DNA of 64,000 bases from Porpolomopsis calyptriformis (taxonomy: Eukaryota; Basidiomycota; Agaricomycetes; Agaricales; Hygrophoraceae): the NCBI GenBank assembly GCA_951640195.1, contig OX621168.1, forward strand, positions 1,240,001 through 1,304,000, in the 5' to 3' direction. Under the pieces are notes generated by a model. That model had not been told where the DNA came from and did no database searches. It was given only the letters and a program-made list of their open reading frames with translations. This document shows, piece by piece, positions 1-12,129 of this stretch (the first letter of the stretch is position 1; every line of letters starts with the position of its first letter). Made by a program: the position numbers and the translations under genes.

Positions 1-1423
1 CTCCAGTTCCACCTGACCCTCGTTCAAATGCGCGGGTAATATCCTCCGACAGCAATTCTACTTCTCCGACGCCACCGAAGACAGCTCAAGATGGTTGCCC
101 TCCCTCTATTCCACCCCTAGAGACGAGCTCTGTCGAAGCACCTCCTCTAAGGCTTCCACAAACCCCCTCAATACAACAAGAGACCATTTCGACGGCTCCC
201 GCTCCGTCGTCCCCCTTGCGACTAGAACACCCTGCGAACCCTGCCAAGACATTCCCGGCTCCTTTACCTGCTCCTACTATGCAAGAGAGTATCGGGAGTA
301 TTGGAATTGTTCAATCGCAAATAGGCATCGATAACGAAACTAGTCTTGACGAACCAGCTGACAACTCCAAAGGGCCACGATCTATGTCGACTTCTGACGG
401 TTTCTCAGGTCACTTGGTTCGACCCGACACAAGCCATTCTTCGCCATTAGTTGCACCTATTGCCCCTGCAAAAATCATTTTATCACATCTTGGCTCTGGT
501 TCGACTTTACCGCAATTACAGTCTGGTAGTGCTGCCATCGATGAAGCTTCTGATCCAGATTCGACGAAATCTAAAGAAGATCAATCTGTTGGCGAAAGCT
601 CCCCAACCCCATTGGCCCTTGTCGATGAATCCGGGACTTCAGGTAAGAGACTCCAGCTCATCGTTTCCAATGAGCGTTTACAAGCCTCTTTATAGTCTTC
701 GGGCCAGAGATGGTCATTGTCGCTTTGCAGCGAGGCTTACCCACCCAAGGAACGATCACTATCTCCTTCCTTATAGATGCCCTCCAATACGATCTCATCT
801 CCAAATGGAAGAGCGGAGCCGAGACAGAAATGTGTGCTTTCTCGCTTCAAGTTCTCACTTCGTATCTTTATTTAGACGACTGATCTCTCTTTTACACAGC
901 GACGTGAGCGACGCTTTATGTCTATCCCTGGCTTGCTACCCTTCCTCTGCGTTCCGGACCGCGTTGGCCAGAGGTACGGGAGAGCGCACGGTTGCCGAAA
1001 TCGCTTCTGGCCACTCGGTCTGGCCACGGTCGGGAGGTTTGAGCTTGCAAGCTAAATACAACCAAAAGAGACATTACTTCCCCTTGGCTCCTCCTATATT
1101 TGTGCGTGATCGATACACGCTTTCCCTTATATTTGTAAGTTACAAAAAAAAAAAAATTTCTTTTCTTTCGACAACAGGTCACGCCAAATAATTTCATGGA
1201 CGTCTCGGAGTTCCTGGAAGTGGGCGAAAATGTGATCAGCATTCGACAGCATCGTGATATGTCTGGATGCGTTTATGCTCTGCACGCCCACTTCCCGACG
1301 GCGGCACAACTGAAGGGGCTTGAGCAGAGACGCCAGGTCAATCGGGATTGGAGGGCATGGTTGAAGACGGCGGCAAGACCATGCGAGAGAACACCCCTGC
1401 CATGGCACGTTTATGGTGGATAA
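1..1423 (+). CDS. 3' part of an unrecognised multi-exon protein gene
   Basis: The first exon enters from the left edge and is open to about 642, in the frame of position 216. It encodes a Ser/Pro/Thr-rich, probably disordered stretch. A GTAAGA donor at 643 and TATAG acceptor at 695 join it to an exon from 696 (VFGPEMVIVALQ...) that looks structured. The last exon, about 1178-1423, follows a T-rich acceptor and reads NNFMDVSEFLEVGENVISIR, ending HVYGG at a TAA. The middle exons (about 900-1134) could be read in more than one frame and I did not settle them. I do not recognise the family; the tail has the look of a small beta-rich domain. The gene is convergent with the Ede1-like gene on its right. 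Confidence 0.5.
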
Positions 1424-1667
1424 ATAGAGTCAACCCATGTAATGAAACACATACATACATACATAATTGAGAATATATGTGTGTAATATATGAATGGAAA
1501 GTTCACGCAGGCTATCCTTCTCGTTAGCTGTAGTAAAGAGTCGGAAAATGAATGGATGGATGAATCAAGTATCGAAAACATAAGGGGGAATCAAGAAAAA
1601 ATAATATCCATCCTGCGAGAAAAAAAAAGATCAACAGTAGGCTAGTTCAATTATCATAGTAAAAAAA
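1424..1667. other. convergent 3' intergenic region with (ACAT)n microsatellite
   Basis: AT-rich spacer between two convergent genes. It holds a short ACAT tetranucleotide repeat near 1449-1464 and several A-runs. I see no gene here; it probably contains the 3' UTRs of both neighbours. Confidence 0.6.
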
Positions 1668-4600
1668 TCATTGACCGACTAAACTATTGAGAGCCTTTTG
1701 AAAATCGTACCCGTATGTCTCCAAAGCAGACACCGCCTGGGTACGAGTGAACCCCATCCCACACAGCTGCTTAACCGCCTGGACATCGTCCTCCAGGGCC
1801 GGCTCCGATGATTCCTCCTGCGCAGGTGGCGGGGGCGGAAGACTCTCCTGGTGCTTCTTTTTTCTCCCAAACGGCAGCCGGAGCTATTCACGCCACGTAC
1901 GTCATATTAAAATACAGGGAAAGGGGTGGTTACTCACGCTCAACTTGGAGTGTCGCACAGGTGGATCTTTGGATTTTTCTTGAGCAGAATCTTTCGACGG
2001 CCGTTTCGTTTTCGGGGGTGACGCACGTGATGGAGGTGATGGGGAGGCTGGCCGGCCGGTGCTTGGGGGTTTAAATGAAAGAGAGGAGTTGGGGGACGCG
2101 GTCGGCGACGCGGTTGGGAAGGGTTTGGAACCGGTGGAGGAGGAGGCAGTGGTGGTGGTGGTAGTGGTAGTGGTGTCGGCGGTGGTAGTGGTGGTGGCTG
2201 TGGCGGAGGTGGCCGCAGCGACATCATTAGTTCCCTGGGGTGGCGAAGCCGAAATCACCCTGGCGGAGGATGATTTCTGCACTTCGTCAGTTGTCACGGC
2301 TACAGGAGGGTCGAACCCCGAAAACACATCGTCGAACGATACAGTAGGGGTGCTTGGTACCGGCAGTGGCTGTAGGTCGGCAACAGCAGAAGCAACGGTG
2401 ATGGATTGAGCGAGAGGCTGTTGGGCGTTTGCGGAGAAAGCGTTGTCGAAGGATAACGGAACTGGGGCATTGCTAGCCGGGGGATCTGGACTTTTTACTT
2501 CATTGTGAAAAGGGGTGGTGAAAAGACCCTCGAGTCGATCATTTTTGTTTGGCATCGTCGTCGTCGTATTGAACGCGTTGGGCAACCCGTTGCCGATTGC
2601 CGCACTAGGTGCTTGTTGAGCGACCTCCGCTGCGGATGCAAAGTCGAAATTATCATCAAACGCGGAGTCAAACGAGAACGGGGCGACCGGGAACGTGGCC
2701 GTGTTGTTCGAGAGTTTCCCCATCGCCTCATCGAAAGCGTTGACACCCACAGCAATTTGCGAAGGCTCGTTAGTGTTTGGGCCGTCGTTCGTTGATGAAA
2801 GTCGGCCGAATGGCTGACCCGAACCGGATACTTCCGCTATAGGGACGCCAAAGGCGTCTTTCTGGACGACAGGTGAGGCTTGGGTTGGAGACTGAGGTTT
2901 AGAAGCCGTGGGTGATGTCGCTCGTTCCTGTGGAGGGATCCATTTTGTGAAGAGATCATCAAACAAAGGAGCCTCTGGGACTTTGGGGTCGAAAATTGCC
3001 GGAGGTTCTGCATTCCCATTCGCAGATGATGATATGTCAGAGGCCGAGGCCTGTGTAATGACACTCTTCTTCGCAGGTTCAGCGGAAGGAACATGGTCGG
3101 CCTCCTCATCACTATCACTGTCCGATTCATCTGGTTCGAGCTCCGTTACTTTCCCCTTGAGATCCGGTTCACCAAGGTGGTCGTCATGATCCTCCGCTAT
3201 CGGGAACCGTTTAGAAAAATCAGCGTCGAGGGTGGGCAACTGCGAAGCAGGTCCATTTGAATCAGGGATGGGGGGCACGGGGGGGTGTTGTGCGGCAGCG
3301 GGGCTAGTCGCACGCGACATACCCTTGGCGGTAGTAGGTGGGGTAGCGTATTCGTTATCACTAACATCAGTGGTGGTGTTAGCAGAAGTGGGTGCGATGG
3401 GTGATATTGATCTGTCAGCAGGCGAATGTTCTCCCCCGGCCGCAACGGCTAGTGTGCTTTGCTGGGGTTCTTGTTTAGGTGGTGTTGCAAGATCTCTAGT
3501 TTCAAACGCTTGAGCGAAACTGAAAGGGTCATCTGTCGTGGAGGCGGCAGTCTCGGCCTTGCCAGCCGGTGTGGACAGGGAGGAGTTGAGGAATGGCAAG
3601 AGGGTTGCCGGCGATGCGGGACTCGACTTTCCAGAGGACATGAGTCGATCAAAGGGGTTATTACTCTTCCCAACAACACTGCTATGAGTGCTGGCTGGAC
3701 TAGACGGCCGCAGCGCATTCGGAGGGGCAGGTACCACCGGTTCTCCCCCAAATGGTTGAACCTGGGGAGGTTGCGATGATTCCTTCTCGAGCTCCCCTTC
3801 CACGTCCTCTCTTTCCTTCACGGTAGACGCAAGCTCAAGGTTCGCCTTCTCGAGCTCCTTCTCAGCTTTAGCCTTCTCGGCCTCCTTCGTGCTCAACTGC
3901 TTCTTTGCGATCGCCAACAACCCCTTCTGCTGCTTGGCCTCCTTCTTCACCTTCTCCACCTCCGACTTGGTCGCCTCAGCCTGCTGCCCCGCCTCGACCA
4001 TCTTCCTGTGCAGCTCTCTCGCATCCTCCTTATCACGCAAGAACGAGCCCTCGACCTCGGCCTTTTCCACACGCACCGCGCTCAAATCGCTCTCCGCCCT
4101 GATCAGTTCCTCTTTCGTCCTCTGTATCTCCGCCGTCTGCGACGTCCACCGTTCGCGAAGGGTCGCCAACAGCCTTGTCTCGGTCTCATACGCCGCTTTC
4201 GCAGAGGAAAGCTGGGTCTGCAAGGAAGAAACCTGCGCTGCCTGGCTCGCAAGCGTTTGTTCGACCGATCCGCGTTCCGTTTTGGCCGTTTCCAGAGCGC
4301 GCGTGGTCGAATTGACATGATTCTGGAGATTTCCGATTTCGGCCGAAGCATCATGTAAAGCACGAGAAGTTGTCCCCGAATCTTCGTCGTCCAGTAAATC
4401 TTTGCGAGTGTCTGGTCAAACTCACACGGTCAACATGTACCGATCAATCACACACACGGACGTACGAGATGCAGAGAAACCTGAACCTGTGGAACCGAAA
4501 GGATCGGCAATGGACGAGTGCACACTAGCAGTGGTAGCAGGAGCGGGGGCCGTGTGGTGCCTAATCGGTGGCGATGGGAGCGCAGGTTTCGTCCGAGGCA

Positions 4601-6099
4601 CAGCGGAGGCTGGAGGGGTCTCATCCCAGCTGAAAAGGTCGGCTTGAGGTTCCTGATGTAGTTGCGCGCCAGTGATCTCGGCGCGCATAGAAGGAGGGAT
4701 CAATGATAGCGGAAGGGACGATGGTATGTCTTTTCCGGCGAGTTTGGCATATATAAGATGCATGGCTACGGCGAAGCCGTCGCGAGTGAGCCGGCCGTCC
4801 TTACTGAGGTCGGAGAGATCCCTAGACGTTTCAGCTCGTTTAGTTAATTTTCATAGGGTTGCGTTTTGGTCACGAACCAAATGAGAGCCAGGTCATCCCC
4901 ACTCAGTTTGGAGTCCAACATAAAAGGGACGGCTGCTTCTCCCTCGATGTAGCCTCTGCTCAGCGGATCGAGTCCATCAAAATAATGGTCAGAATTGGCC
5001 TTCTCGGAAGCTGTGACATCCCACGACAAGTGGGTGAGATCCTTCCTCGGTGGAGAAGCGAACGGACTGGCGGCTGGAGGGAATCCTGTTCGAGGGGGGA
5101 AACGCGATGCGGTGGCCGACAATGGAGGTGGTGGATGAGGCTGAGTTTGACCCGAGTATTGTGGATGGATACTACCCGTGAATCTGTTGGGAAAGGCGGA
5201 AGTGGTGATGGGGCTCATAGAGCCACTTGTGCCGGTCGTGTGGGTGAAGACGGAGGATGATTGAGGGGTGCTGGTGGACGCTCCGCCGGCTTGTTCGTAA
5301 AGTCCGGGTGGGAGGGAGTTGGGTATAAATGAGAGTTGGCCAGACATGGATGCTTGTATGAGATAGAGAGCGATGACAAAGTCAGTACAATCTAGGGAGC
5401 CTCGGTCTTGTGTGTCGGCTAGAGTCCTGGGGGGGGGGGGGGGGGGGAGAAGGGGTTAGAGAAGTCGAGGTGGAGAGAAAAAGGCGTGCCATATGCGCGA
5501 AAGCTTTTCGACGGGCAACTGAGACTTGACAAAGATATCTCGGGCCTTTTCAGCTGTTTTGTGGGATTAGTGATGAGAGTGAAGGTTGGGAAAAGAAAGG
5601 TACCGCTCAAAAGACCGTTGTTGATGGGGGCGTTGTTAGCAAATATCCGCTGAAATTTGAGCTTGTCGCTGGGTGTTAGAGGCGGCAAATTGGGTGGGGG
5701 AGATTTGGGTAAAGAAAAACCGGTGTTATGTTGGGTGACAACTGAGAGACCATCGATGATAGGAAGAGGACCGGCTGGAGGGAGAGTTGGACGGAAGAGA
5801 AAAAGAGATTGTGAGTGAAACGTACGTTTGTTAATCAAAGCGGGAGTGATTTTCTCTCCGGCCTGTGCCCAGCCCATGAGTCTGACTGCGATGGCGACGC
5901 CTTTGTTTGAGAGGAAACCGTTGTCGTGTTCGTCAGCGATAGACCAAATTTGACCCAAGACCTGGGGGGAGAGTTTAGCGCCGGCAAATATGGTGACTGC
6001 GACTGCGCCTGTGATCCTGCCTAGGTTTTCTGGATCTGCATGAGTGAATATTTTGGATACGAGAACGAGCTCGGCTGGTGAAGGAATGAAATTGGACAT
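1668..6099 (-). CDS. EDE1: Ede1/Eps15-like endocytic scaffold: three EH domains, coiled coil, UBA
   Basis: Early clathrin-mediated endocytosis scaffold, acting at plasma-membrane sites. ATG at 6099 ([18 protein letters not shown]). The first EH domain lies in exon 1 (about 6080-5829). The second is split over three exons ([38 protein letters not shown], then [16 protein letters not shown]). The third ends [18 protein letters not shown], and its split codon supports an intron with a GTTCGT donor near 4860. EH domains bind NPF peptides. A long heptad-rich coiled coil (about 4330-3790) and a low-complexity Pro/Ser/Thr region follow. The last exon holds a UBA domain ([20 protein letters not shown]) that should bind ubiquitin, ending at TGA 1668-1670. 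Order and size match yeast Ede1. A Thr-rich run is encoded by the GGT-type repeat near 2140-2215. An intron at about 5427-5449 holds a run of some 19 Gs on the plus strand. Confidence 0.9.
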
Positions 6100-6178
6100 G
6101 GATTTTGAGACGATCGGATAATGCCGAGTGACATAAGCTTTGATAATATATCACGTGATCAAACTTCAACGCGTTATT
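6100..6178. promoter_or_regulatory. 79-bp divergent promoter between Ede1-like and UBE2C-like genes
   Basis: The two ATGs (6099 minus, 6179 plus) are only 79 bp apart, so this stretch must hold both 5' UTRs or the promoters must reach into the coding regions. It contains TCACGTGA, an E-box-like palindrome, at about 6151-6158. No TATA box is convincing. Confidence 0.5.
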
Positions 6179-6983
6179 ATGGAACCACTCACTCGCTCAG
6201 TTCAACCAAGGCATAATTCAAAGGCGACTGTTTCTGGATTAAGCCAGCCTGTTGGGGGCAGTGTAGCGAAGAGGTATGAAATGTATTTTAAATTTTTGAG
6301 AGGGTAATGAATGAATGAGATAGGTTGAGTAACGAACTTGTGGCATTGCTGGTGAGCTCTCTGATTTTTGGTGTTGTAGGGTGATGGTGACTTTGGATTC
6401 AGACGTCTTCTTTGCCGGGAATAGTCTGTGCTTTCTTTCACTCAAACGAGCCGGGCTGATGTAAGCTGACAGTCTGCGTACCCCAAACATGACGGGAACC
6501 TGTTCGAGTGGGCGGGCACGATCGAGGGACCGAAAGACACGGTTTACGCCGGGCTAAGGTTCCGGATATCGATCTCGTTCCCTCTCAACTACCCGTACGT
6601 GGCGCCGACGATCAAGTTTGAGACGCGATGCTACCATCCGAACGTGGACATTGAGAGCGGTTCGATCTGTCTGGACATTCTACAGGTTAGTTTTAGACCG
6701 AAGCGGGAACAAGCGCTGATGTCGCGCAGGACAAATGGTCTGCAGTGTACAGCGTGCAATCGATCCTGCTGTCTGTGCAGTCGCTGCTCGGAGGTAAGCT
6801 GAATTGTTCCCGAATTGTCCGGTCTGATTTGAAATAGAGCCGAACAATGCATCACCTCTGAATACGGAAGCGGCAGGGCTGTGGAATAGGCCCGAAGGTA
6901 AGCTTTACTCACGGAGATGATCGACCGCTGATCTTTTGGCAGCATTCAAAAGTCAAGTGGCCAAATTTTACCGTGAACAGTAG
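6179..6983 (+). CDS. Ubiquitin-conjugating enzyme E2, UBE2C/Ubc11 type (APC/C partner)
   Basis: E2 that carries ubiquitin on its active cysteine; the UBE2C type works with the anaphase-promoting complex on mitotic cyclins. ATG at 6179, N-terminal extension MEPLTRSVQPRHNSKATVSG, then VAKR joined to LSNELVALL by a phase-2 intron. The core reads SAYPKHDGNLFEWAGTIEGP, then CYHPNV and ICLDILQ with the catalytic Cys, then DKWSAVYSVQSILLSVQSLL, EPNNASPLN, and ends at TAG 6981-6983 (AKFYREQ). The small exon between LSNELVALL and SAYPKHDG (about 6380-6470) is not resolved. There are at least five introns. Confidence 0.88.
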
Positions 6984-7414
6984 TTACTTTAGTCACGTGT
7001 AGAGTACTGTTCTTGATACCAAACACTCGACTCAAAGCACTGGATGCTGAGGTAGGATCCTCGTTCCACACCATCACCATACCTAACATCGCTCAGATGC
7101 AGAAAAGTCGTCCACTCATTCATACTCGACGACCACCGCCGTCCGCACTGATCCTCCTTCCACCCACCGCACCACTCCCCCCCAGACGCAAAGAAAAACA
7201 CACACTCCCGTCCCTCCCGCTACCTGCATTCCACAAACCCGCCCGACACACACCCCTCCCCATACTCATCCCGTTCACTCCCTGGAGTAGATTTGATATT
7301 TTGTCCCCCTTGGAACCAGTCGTGACCATTGTGGCTGTGTAGTCGTCCTTAGTCCAAATAAAAATCAATATTTTTTTTTTTTTTTGATTTTCTTTTTTTT
7401 GTACGACCTCAGCC
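6984..7414. other. intergenic, poly-T tract before the RRM gene
   Basis: No gene seen. The plus strand is C-rich (pyrimidine-rich), with a T16 run at about 7371-7386 and a second T run just before the ATG at 7415. These are typical fungal core-promoter pyrimidine tracts. Confidence 0.5.
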
Positions 7415-9252
7415 ATGTCCTCCTCCCCCGACCTCTCCTCCTTGTCCCTCTCCTCCCAGCAACGTCTCCACGACAGCTACGATTATGAACCTAACAACGC
7501 CCCCAATCCGAGATCCCAATATCACTTCTCAACCTCTCCACCCATATCTGCTCCATCTCAGTACAATCCTCTCTCCATCACCCAGCCATCCTCCCTCAAG
7601 AAACCCACCCGGGCTGGTCTCCCCTCCGTCCGTATTCTTCCCTCCTTTTCCCCCTCTTTTCCTCTCATCTTTCCCCGCAGCAATGGCTCGATCCTTCCCT
7701 TGACTCCCGTTCCTTGTCTCCCAATAACAACTCCGACTTTTCCTCCTCAGGCGGCTCTCCCCCCACCACCCACCTTTCCGCCCCAGTCAACACCACCCCG
7801 TTGACCTCCGCCCAGCCAACCCCAAACCCGGACGATGAAATCATCCCCACCGCCATCGTGATCAAAAACATCCCGTTCAACGTCAAGCGCGAGACTCTTC
7901 TTGATATCATCGTCAGTTCCCCCCCTTTTTTTGCCGCTAATATCGCTCACCCCTCCCAAAAGGCTTCCTTGTCTATTCCCACCCCTTATGCATTCAACTA
8001 CCATCTCGACCAACAGGGCTCCTTCCGTGGTCTCGCCTTTGCCAACTTTCGTCAGGCCACAGATGCCGATGCCGTAGTCGCCGCTCTCAACGGTTTCGAC
8101 GTACAGGGTCGAAAACTACGTGTCGAATATAAAAAGGTCTTGCAAGCCGGCGAAAAAGAGCGCATCGAAAGGGAAAAGGCCATCCGTCGCATGCGTTCCA
8201 TGCAAATCGAAAGGGAACAACAATCCTCTGCCGCTGCCGCCCTCCAGTACGACGACTTCAACACCACTCCCATTTTCACCCCCCAACGCTCTTATTCCGC
8301 CTCTTCCACCTATCAGCAGCAGCAGCAACATTATTCCCCTCCGAATGTATCCCCCATGCCCGTCCCTCAATCCTACGGTGCCATAGCGTCCGCCCCAGCA
8401 GCTCCTCCAGCTCCCCCCACCCCGACTGCGTCGGATCGGGTGATGGCTAACGAATTAGATCTTAATGACCCCTCTACTTTGGAAATCTATTCTCGCATCC
8501 TCTTGTTCAAGGATGACCGCATGCGGGACGAACTCGCCTTTTCGAGGTCACTCAGTCCCAAACAACGCAGGGTCGTTCATCTTATTGCCCAAAAACTCGG
8601 TGTCTACCACTACTCCGTCGGCGAGGGCGAGGACAGGTATGCAGTCGTCACTCGTATTGATCCTCAAAGGGTGCGTACCACCTTTTTATATTTCCATCCT
8701 AAACTCAAAACCCATAAACACCAGCCACAAACACAGCGACTGTCTCACACCCTCTCACGAGCTCCCTCCGCTTACTTGAACCCTACGATCTCTCAAGCGC
8801 CCGCTTCCCTCCGCGTCAAAAAGTCTATGCCGGATATGAAAACGTTGCACTCTCAAGCACCCCGGTTGAACTCCCGTTCTTCCAACGGCAATATCCGCGA
8901 AGGCTTTGCCACCCTCGCCACTCCCACTCGTCGTATCTCGGTCGGGTTCGGATCCCTTTTCGGCAACGGGAGTGGTGTGTTTGGTAGTGGTGGGAGTGGG
9001 AGCGGTGGATCGGCTGGAGGCGGCGGCGGATCTATTCCGCCTGTTCCAAACCTACCGAGTTCGGCTGCGTCGATAAATGGAAGTCATGACAGTCCGAGTG
9101 CTTCAGTCGTACGGCAGCCTCGAGGACCGGGTATTGGAGGCTTTGGGCTCAGGAGGGATGCGAGAGTGATCGCCAGCGAGACTCTCCCTAGAGGTGCGGC
9201 TGAAAGCTTCGAATGTTATGACGGTCCTGGAAATCTGATGATGAGGGACTAG
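7415..9252 (+). CDS. RRM + R3H RNA-binding protein (Pin4/Cip1/Cip2-like)
   Basis: Likely cytoplasmic mRNA-binding protein of the Pin4 (budding yeast) and Cip1/Cip2 (fission yeast) group, linked there to cell-cycle and stress mRNA control. ATG 7415. Introns at 7628-7680 and 7912-7962, both phase 0, and a third near 8672-8724. The RRM runs from TAIVIKNIPFNVKRETLLDI through PYAFNYHLDQQGSFRGLAFANF (RNP1-like) to GRKLRVEYKK, followed by a basic helix. The R3H region contains LAFSRSLSPKQRRVVHLIA. The rest is Ser/Pro/Gln-rich, with a Gly-rich patch near 8980-9030. The splice that removes 7912-7962 restores the conserved spacing of the RRM. Confidence 0.85.
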
Positions 9253-9683
9253 CTCGGTCTGATAGTTTACAAGGTGATGATGGACGTGGCGGTAATTGAT
9301 GATCGCCCTTGTACGATCTTTCGACGCCAGTGGGGTGTTGCATCCGGTCATCGCCGCCCCCCTCCGTTCGTCGATGGTGCACTTATTATATTCTTGCTTT
9401 TTTTTCCTCTGGTCACCCACATTCTCCGCGCGCTTGCTTCCCCTCCCCTCCCATCCTCCCCCTCCCCATTGCCACACCCCTCTTGAAACCTACCATTTTG
9501 TTGTATATTGTGTCAACGGATCCATATTGCTACCCTCCCAACCCCCTCCTCCCCCTTTTTTTCTTTTTGATTTTCTTCTTCTCTCATCCTCTCCTGATAA
9601 ATACAACCATCCAGCTAGCTGCAGTACTAGTACCAAGAATATTTACTTTATTTCCTTCCTTTCTCTTTACATCAGCAAAGACC
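9253..9683. other. pyrimidine-rich promoter region of the Nuc1 gene
   Basis: No gene supported. Long C/T-rich tracts (about 9400-9600) precede the ATG at 9684, as in many basidiomycete promoters. Confidence 0.5.
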
Positions 9684-11052
9684 ATGAACAGGGCTGTCGC
9701 CATATTCGCTGCTGGTGCATTATTTGGAGGAGGGGTCGCGACAGTCGTATGCGGCAGGAAACAGCGCGCACAGACGGGTCTTGCCTCTGCTGATTTTTCA
9801 AAAGAGATACCCATCTTGAAGTATGGCAATCCAGGTCTGTCATTCTTTAAAAACGCGTCCAATCGTGCCCCTCCGATGTTGCTAAGGTCCCGTTGCGGAT
9901 TCGTTGGTGCGCAAGGCGTATGTGGCGGCGTACGACCGTCGACTCCGGCACCCAACTTGGGTGCGTTCGATGTCCTCGATCGCTTTCACTCACACTTGAC
10001 GTACTCCCAAAAAAATCATGAAGACGGCCGAACACCTCACTCTCGCGTCCCTCGGTCGTTCCGCACGGCAAGAGACGTCTGCGGAAGATAGGCGGGGCGA
10101 CCGTTTGAAGTCTGTTTTTTTAGAAGACGAATCGCTGCCGGTGTTGTTTCGGGCGAGATTGGACGATTATTTCAGGAGTGGGTATGATCGTGGACACATG
10201 TGCGTCGCCCCCTCTTCCTCTCTCTTTCTTCGGATTCATTGTCGTTATCACGCAGGGTCCCGGCAGCGGACGCTGTGATATCCCAGGTTTTTGGCTATTC
10301 TAAGAGAGATCGTTCTGTTTTTTGATTTCTTCTCTACATTTAGGACGCTATGGACGAGACCTTCCTTCTTTCCAATATCGCCCCTCAAGTTGGCGTTGGC
10401 TTTAACCGACATTGTACGTTCATTCTCATGTTGGTATCCGAGAGGAACGTGAACGAACAACACCGTTTGCTCATCCGCGCAGATTGGGCATACTTGGAAT
10501 CTTGGTGTCGCCGCCTCACTCGTTCCTTTGCCGACGTTTACGTTTTCACCATCCCTCTCTATCTCCCGCGTCAAGACGCAGATGGCAAATGGCGGGTGGT
10601 CAGTCCTTCCTCCACTAGTTGTCATCCTCAATATAACCCGTGGGATACGCAGACGCATGAGATGATCGGTTCACCGCCGAACGTGGCAGTGCCCACCCAT
10701 TTCGCAAAAGTAGTGCTCGCCTCCAAGCCTTCCTCGCCGATAACCCCCCAGATAGCGGAGATATCCACTGGCGCGTTCGTGTTGCCAAACGCACCCATTT
10801 CGGATGAGGCACCGCTGGAAAGTTTCGTGGTGCCCGGTGAGCTGTCTTTCATTCATTTCATCCACATATTTTTGTTTTACCGTTCATTCAGTGGAGACAG
10901 TCGAACGTGCAGCGGGACTTACTCTCTTCTCGGAGGAGGTGAAGACTGCTTCGAAACATATTTGCCGAACGACCCAATGTCAAGTGATCGTTCGCAGATT
11001 TGATGATGCGCAAAAGAGGCCAGAGATGCGGAGGTCAATCTCGGCTCCTTAA
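9684..11052 (+). CDS. NUC1: Mitochondrial endonuclease G (Nuc1), DNA/RNA non-specific
   Basis: Mg-dependent nuclease of the beta-beta-alpha-metal family, imported into mitochondria; in fungi involved in mtDNA turnover and cell death. ATG 9684. The N-terminus MNRAVAIFAAGALFGGGVAT is a hydrophobic targeting and membrane segment. Exons joined by short introns read ILKYGNPG, VRKAYVAAYDRRLRHPTW, TAEHLTLASLG, then the active-site DRGH motif (SGYDRGHM, then PAADA in the next exon), MDETFLLSNIAPQVG, and a C-terminal exon ending in RRSISAP at 11052. The catalytic His of DRGH and the downstream Asn of LSNIAPQ are present. It has about seven exons, and the length fits EndoG. It converges on the L46 gene with 31 bp between stop codons. 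Confidence 0.9.
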
Positions 11053-11083
11053 ATTAGAACAGCCCCCAGGCCAATAAAATATA

Positions 11084-12076
11084 TTAGAAGTCGGATAGCA
11101 TATCCTTCACTCCGAGCCAGTAATTTTCATCTACTTGTGAGGTAATCTCCTGCTTCGTCAGCCACGCAAAGTCGCAGATTCGCTTGCCATCAGGCCGCAC
11201 CTGCCCTGCCATAATGTGGGCTTTGTAGAAGAATGTAACAAGCTAGAGTGGACAGATATAGATAATGAAGAAGGAAAAATATGGATTGACTCACTCTTTG
11301 AGAGAGTTTGTCTGGAGGTTGATTGAGTAATGGTGGTTCGAGGAAACCTATTGGGTTCCGGCTGACGATCCAAGTGTCCATATAAGGCCCGCATTCTGCG
11401 AGCAGACTTTTTTGAGCGGCCTGAAATTGTAAATCAATAATCACAAAAAAAAAAAAAAAAAGATCCTAATCCCTACCTGATGTAACAAGTCCCCGCGTTC
11501 AACAACACCCTGCGGGAAACGCCAAATTTCCCTCTCTCCCTCCTTGCACTTGAGCAGAAGATAAACATTCCGCTGCCCCCTCCTATCCAAGCTTTTGACA
11601 TCATTTGTTTCATCCGCCTCATGGCTTCTAGGCATGAACACCTCGTCCTCTCCTTCCAGGGGACTTATCTGCCTTCCCGTCTGTGGTTCTCCTCCACCGG
11701 GGGCATCACCTCCCAAGCCAAACGGCCGCCCGAACGCGCTCCTCTCCCTCCTGCGCTCCTCCGCGCTAAAGCGGGCCTCGAGCGGGGAGCCCTGTTTGAA
11801 GTAAAATTCGTAGGGAAACGGGTTGTGCAGCGCGCGCTGGATTCGCGCCTGGTACCTGTAATAGGCGCGCTCGAACGCGCTCGGTGTCCGGGTGATGAGT
11901 GGGGAGCGGTTGAGGATGATGGCGGTGGTGAGCAGCGGGCGTGGTCGGTGGTCACGGTTCGTCGGAGGGGATGAGGCGGCAGGTTCATACGCCAACGTGC
12001 GGTACACAAAATCTGAGCAGGGCGTGAGCGAGGATCGTCTACAGGAAGACCAAGAGCTCCTCCACCAAACCATCAT
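11084..12076 (-). CDS. Mitochondrial large-subunit ribosomal protein L46 (Nudix-like)
   Basis: mL46 (yeast Mrpl17) of the mitochondrial ribosome. Starts at the double ATG 12076/12073 (MMVWWRSSW...), with a basic N-terminus suited to mitochondrial import. Recognisable blocks: AFERAYYRYQARIQRALHNP, then EIWRFPQGVVERGD, then AAQKSLLAECGPYMDTWIV. The last exon encodes TFFYKAHIMAGQV and FAWLTKQEI, ending MLSDF at TAA 11084-11086. Two introns: one near 11425-11480 (with a plus-strand A-run at about 11444-11460), one near 11245-11300. The fold is a degenerate Nudix domain. Confidence 0.85.
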
Positions 12077-12129
12077 ACTTTGAGTTTTCCCACGGCAAAA
12101 GGCTGACCACTGCTTAAGGCTACTTATCC

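Noticed and set aside
1135..1180. A-rich tract as a retroposon poly-A tail
   Set aside because: It is the start of an intron (GTAAGTTAC then A-run) with a normal acceptor at its end and no target duplication.
2059..2409. Open frame antisense to the Ede1 gene with long valine runs
   Set aside because: Shadow of the Thr/Ser-repeat part of Ede1 on the other strand; no splice or start support.
5427..5449. Poly-G run as a G-quadruplex regulatory element
   Set aside because: It lies in an intron of the Ede1 gene as a single G run, on the strand opposite to the transcript-like strand; likely a mononucleotide repeat, not shown to be functional.
6380..6490. Possible 12-nt intron GTAAGCTGACAG in the UBE2C-like gene
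   Set aside because: Too short for a spliceosomal intron; the exon boundary here is left unresolved instead.
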